DNA from: Entomomonas sp964395065 | Lineage (GTDB): Bacteria > Pseudomonadota > Gammaproteobacteria > Pseudomonadales > Pseudomonadaceae | Reading direction: 5' to 3' | Assembly: GCA_964395065.1 (NCBI GenBank) | Contig: CAYNAM010000130.1 | Location: forward strand, 1-6,829 | DNA: 6,829 nucleotides | Position numbers and translations under genes: made by a program | Shown here: positions 5,574-6,829 of the stretch, in pieces | How the letters are laid out: each line of letters starts with the position of its first letter | How positions within the stretch are numbered: the first letter of the stretch is position 1 | The notes under the pieces: model-generated | Database searches by the model: none | What the model was told of the DNA's origin: nothing | The model's input: the letters and a program-made list of their open reading frames with translations, nothing else

Positions 5574-6829
5574 ATGGAAAATATAAAGCTCACCCCCTAT
5601 CAACTAACCTTTTACTATGAATGGTTAGCTAACCCTCTACGTCACGATTACAATATGGTGATAGATAACACAGTCACTGGACAAATCGACTCACAGCGTT
5701 TCAATGAAAGTTTTAAAAAAATATTTAATGAACACTTTGTTCTACGACACAACGTTTCTAATCAAACCACAGGTATTTTTTGGAAATTAAGAGAGCCAGC
5801 CTCAGCCTCAGATATTATTCATTACCATCCCTCAACGCTGACGGATGAGGAAGTTAGAACAATTGTTTTAGAACCCTTTGATCTAGAAAATGATCTTTTA
5901 GGCAAAATCCACGTTATAAACTTAGGCAATAACCAGTATCGACTACTCTTTATTTTCCACCATATTGCCGTGGATGGCATAAGCACAGAAGAAACTTGGG
6001 ATAAATTCCGTCAGCACTATAACGGTACTGATTATAATATACCCTGTATACAAACACAGGCAACGATGCACAAAGAGCTTAACAACTATTTTGAAGAGCT
6101 ACTAAAAAATCAAAAAGAACAAATGCAATCTTTTTGGAAAAATCATTTAGCCAATGTACGTAATCTTGATCTCACCTTTCTAAAACCACCCTCAACCCCA
6201 AAAACAAAAAAGCCATTTGAAATTACAGAATACCGTTTTAGCTACAATGAGGATATAGCTAAGCAAGTCAAATCATTACGTCGCCGATACAAAATCACAA
6301 CCTATCTATTTGGACAGCTAGTGATGGCATTGTTATTACATAAAATGACTCGCCAAAATGATACGCCTATTGCTTACCCTGTGGCTATATTAGAGGGCAA
6401 AGAACTGCTCTACGGAGCACATGTTAATACACTGCCCATTAACTACCACTTTGATGGTCAAACTACTTTACAGTCTATTATCGACAACATGCTAGCCTAC
6501 TATAAAGATGTTAAGAACTATAATGCTAAGTATCTGCCTGTTTATGACATTATCCCTTACGCTGATAACCCTGCGATTCTAGATATTGCATTTGTACAAA
6601 CTTTTCTCCGAGACCATACGACCAGTCTTAATGGGATCAGCCAAGAAAAAATTAATCACCAGTTTCAAATAGACCTATCAAACAAACTGGTTTTTGAACA
6701 AGAAGAACACAATAATCAAATTAATTATCGTATAAAATTTGATGCAGAAATATTAGATAAAAACCTTGTTCAACAGTTTACTGATTTTTATCAACAGCTC
6801 TTTATCACTACTCTTAACTATTTAGTAAA
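5574..6829 (+). CDS. Nonribosomal peptide synthetase, N-terminal condensation domain (3' end outside window)
   Basis: The frame stays open from ATG 5574 to the window end (418 residues plus two bases). The protein opens directly with a condensation (C) domain, which forms amide bonds between acyl or peptidyl groups on carrier proteins. Motifs in order: LTPYQLTFYYEW (residues 7-18, a loose C1); HFVLRHNV (C2 region); FHHIAVDGIS with H129, H130, D134 and G135 (C3, HHxxxDG, second histidine catalytic); FWKNHL; GAHVNTLPINY with V284-T286 (C5, VNT); and LDIAFVQTF late in the domain. Nearly a whole C domain (about 450 residues) is present, and what follows (adenylation and carrier domains, or an end) is not visible. 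A leading C domain means either a starter module that acylates the first amino acid or a module receiving its donor from another protein. The HHxxxDG fold is shared with stand-alone acyltransferases such as PapA-type enzymes, so a single-domain protein remains possible. The gene follows the small hypothetical ORF after a 110-bp structured spacer. Confidence 0.85.
   Translation, partial: MENIKLTPYQLTFYYEWLANPLRHDYNMVIDNTVTGQIDSQRFNESFKKIFNEHFVLRHNVSNQTTGIFWKLREPASASDIIHYHPSTLTDEEVRTIVLEPFDLENDLLGKIHVINLGNNQYRLLFIFHHIAVDGISTEETWDKFRQHYNGTDYNIPCIQTQATMHKELNNYFEELLKNQKEQMQSFWKNHLANVRNLDLTFLKPPSTPKTKKPFEITEYRFSYNEDIAKQVKSLRRRYKITTYLFGQLVMALLLHKMTRQNDTPIAYPVAILEGKELLYGAHVNTLPINYHFDGQTTLQSIIDNMLAYYKDVKNYNAKYLPVYDIIPYADNPAILDIAFVQTFLRDHTTSLNGISQEKINHQFQIDLSNKLVFEQEEHNNQINYRIKFDAEILDKNLVQQFTDFYQQLFITTLNYLV

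Overview
The window looks like chromosomal DNA from an AT-rich gammaproteobacterium of the Enterobacterales/Orbales type. The FimD-type usher, FimH-type adhesin and YfdV-type transporter point there, and the base composition would suit Morganellaceae or Orbaceae. The genus cannot be fixed from sequence alone. All recognisable genes lie on the + strand, and no tRNA, rRNA, transposase or CRISPR array was seen.

Left part (1-3669): the 3' end of a chaperone-usher fimbrial operon. It holds an outer-membrane usher whose 5' end lies outside the window, then a two-domain FimH-like tip adhesin, then a small pilin subunit. The genes are 19 and 21 bp apart, and the two downstream genes each have a recognisable Shine-Dalgarno. 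The order usher-adhesin-minor subunit resembles fimD-fimH-fimF of Salmonella and mrkC-mrkD-mrkF of Klebsiella more than the E. coli order fimD-F-G-H. The major pilin and chaperone genes would be expected upstream, outside the window.

Middle part (3670-5061): a 242-bp intergenic stretch with a weak hairpin and a nested inverted repeat. It is followed by a 316-residue AEC-family transporter closely resembling E. coli YfdV, but without oxalate/formyl-CoA genes in view. A 199-bp spacer after it carries a near-perfect 22-bp palindrome.

Right part (5062-6829): an unrecognised small protein of about 130 residues with an N-terminal hydrophobic segment, encoded in very AT-rich DNA (about 28% G+C by count). 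A 110-bp spacer with a long A/T-only inverted repeat follows. Then comes the start of a large gene that opens with an NRPS condensation domain (HHxxxDG active site) and runs off the window. This is probably the first gene of a nonribosomal peptide cluster. Fimbriae, transporter and NRPS show no obvious functional link and are probably three separate modules in an accessory region. The least explained material is the NRPS gene with its preceding small ORF and the two inverted repeats in the spacers before it.
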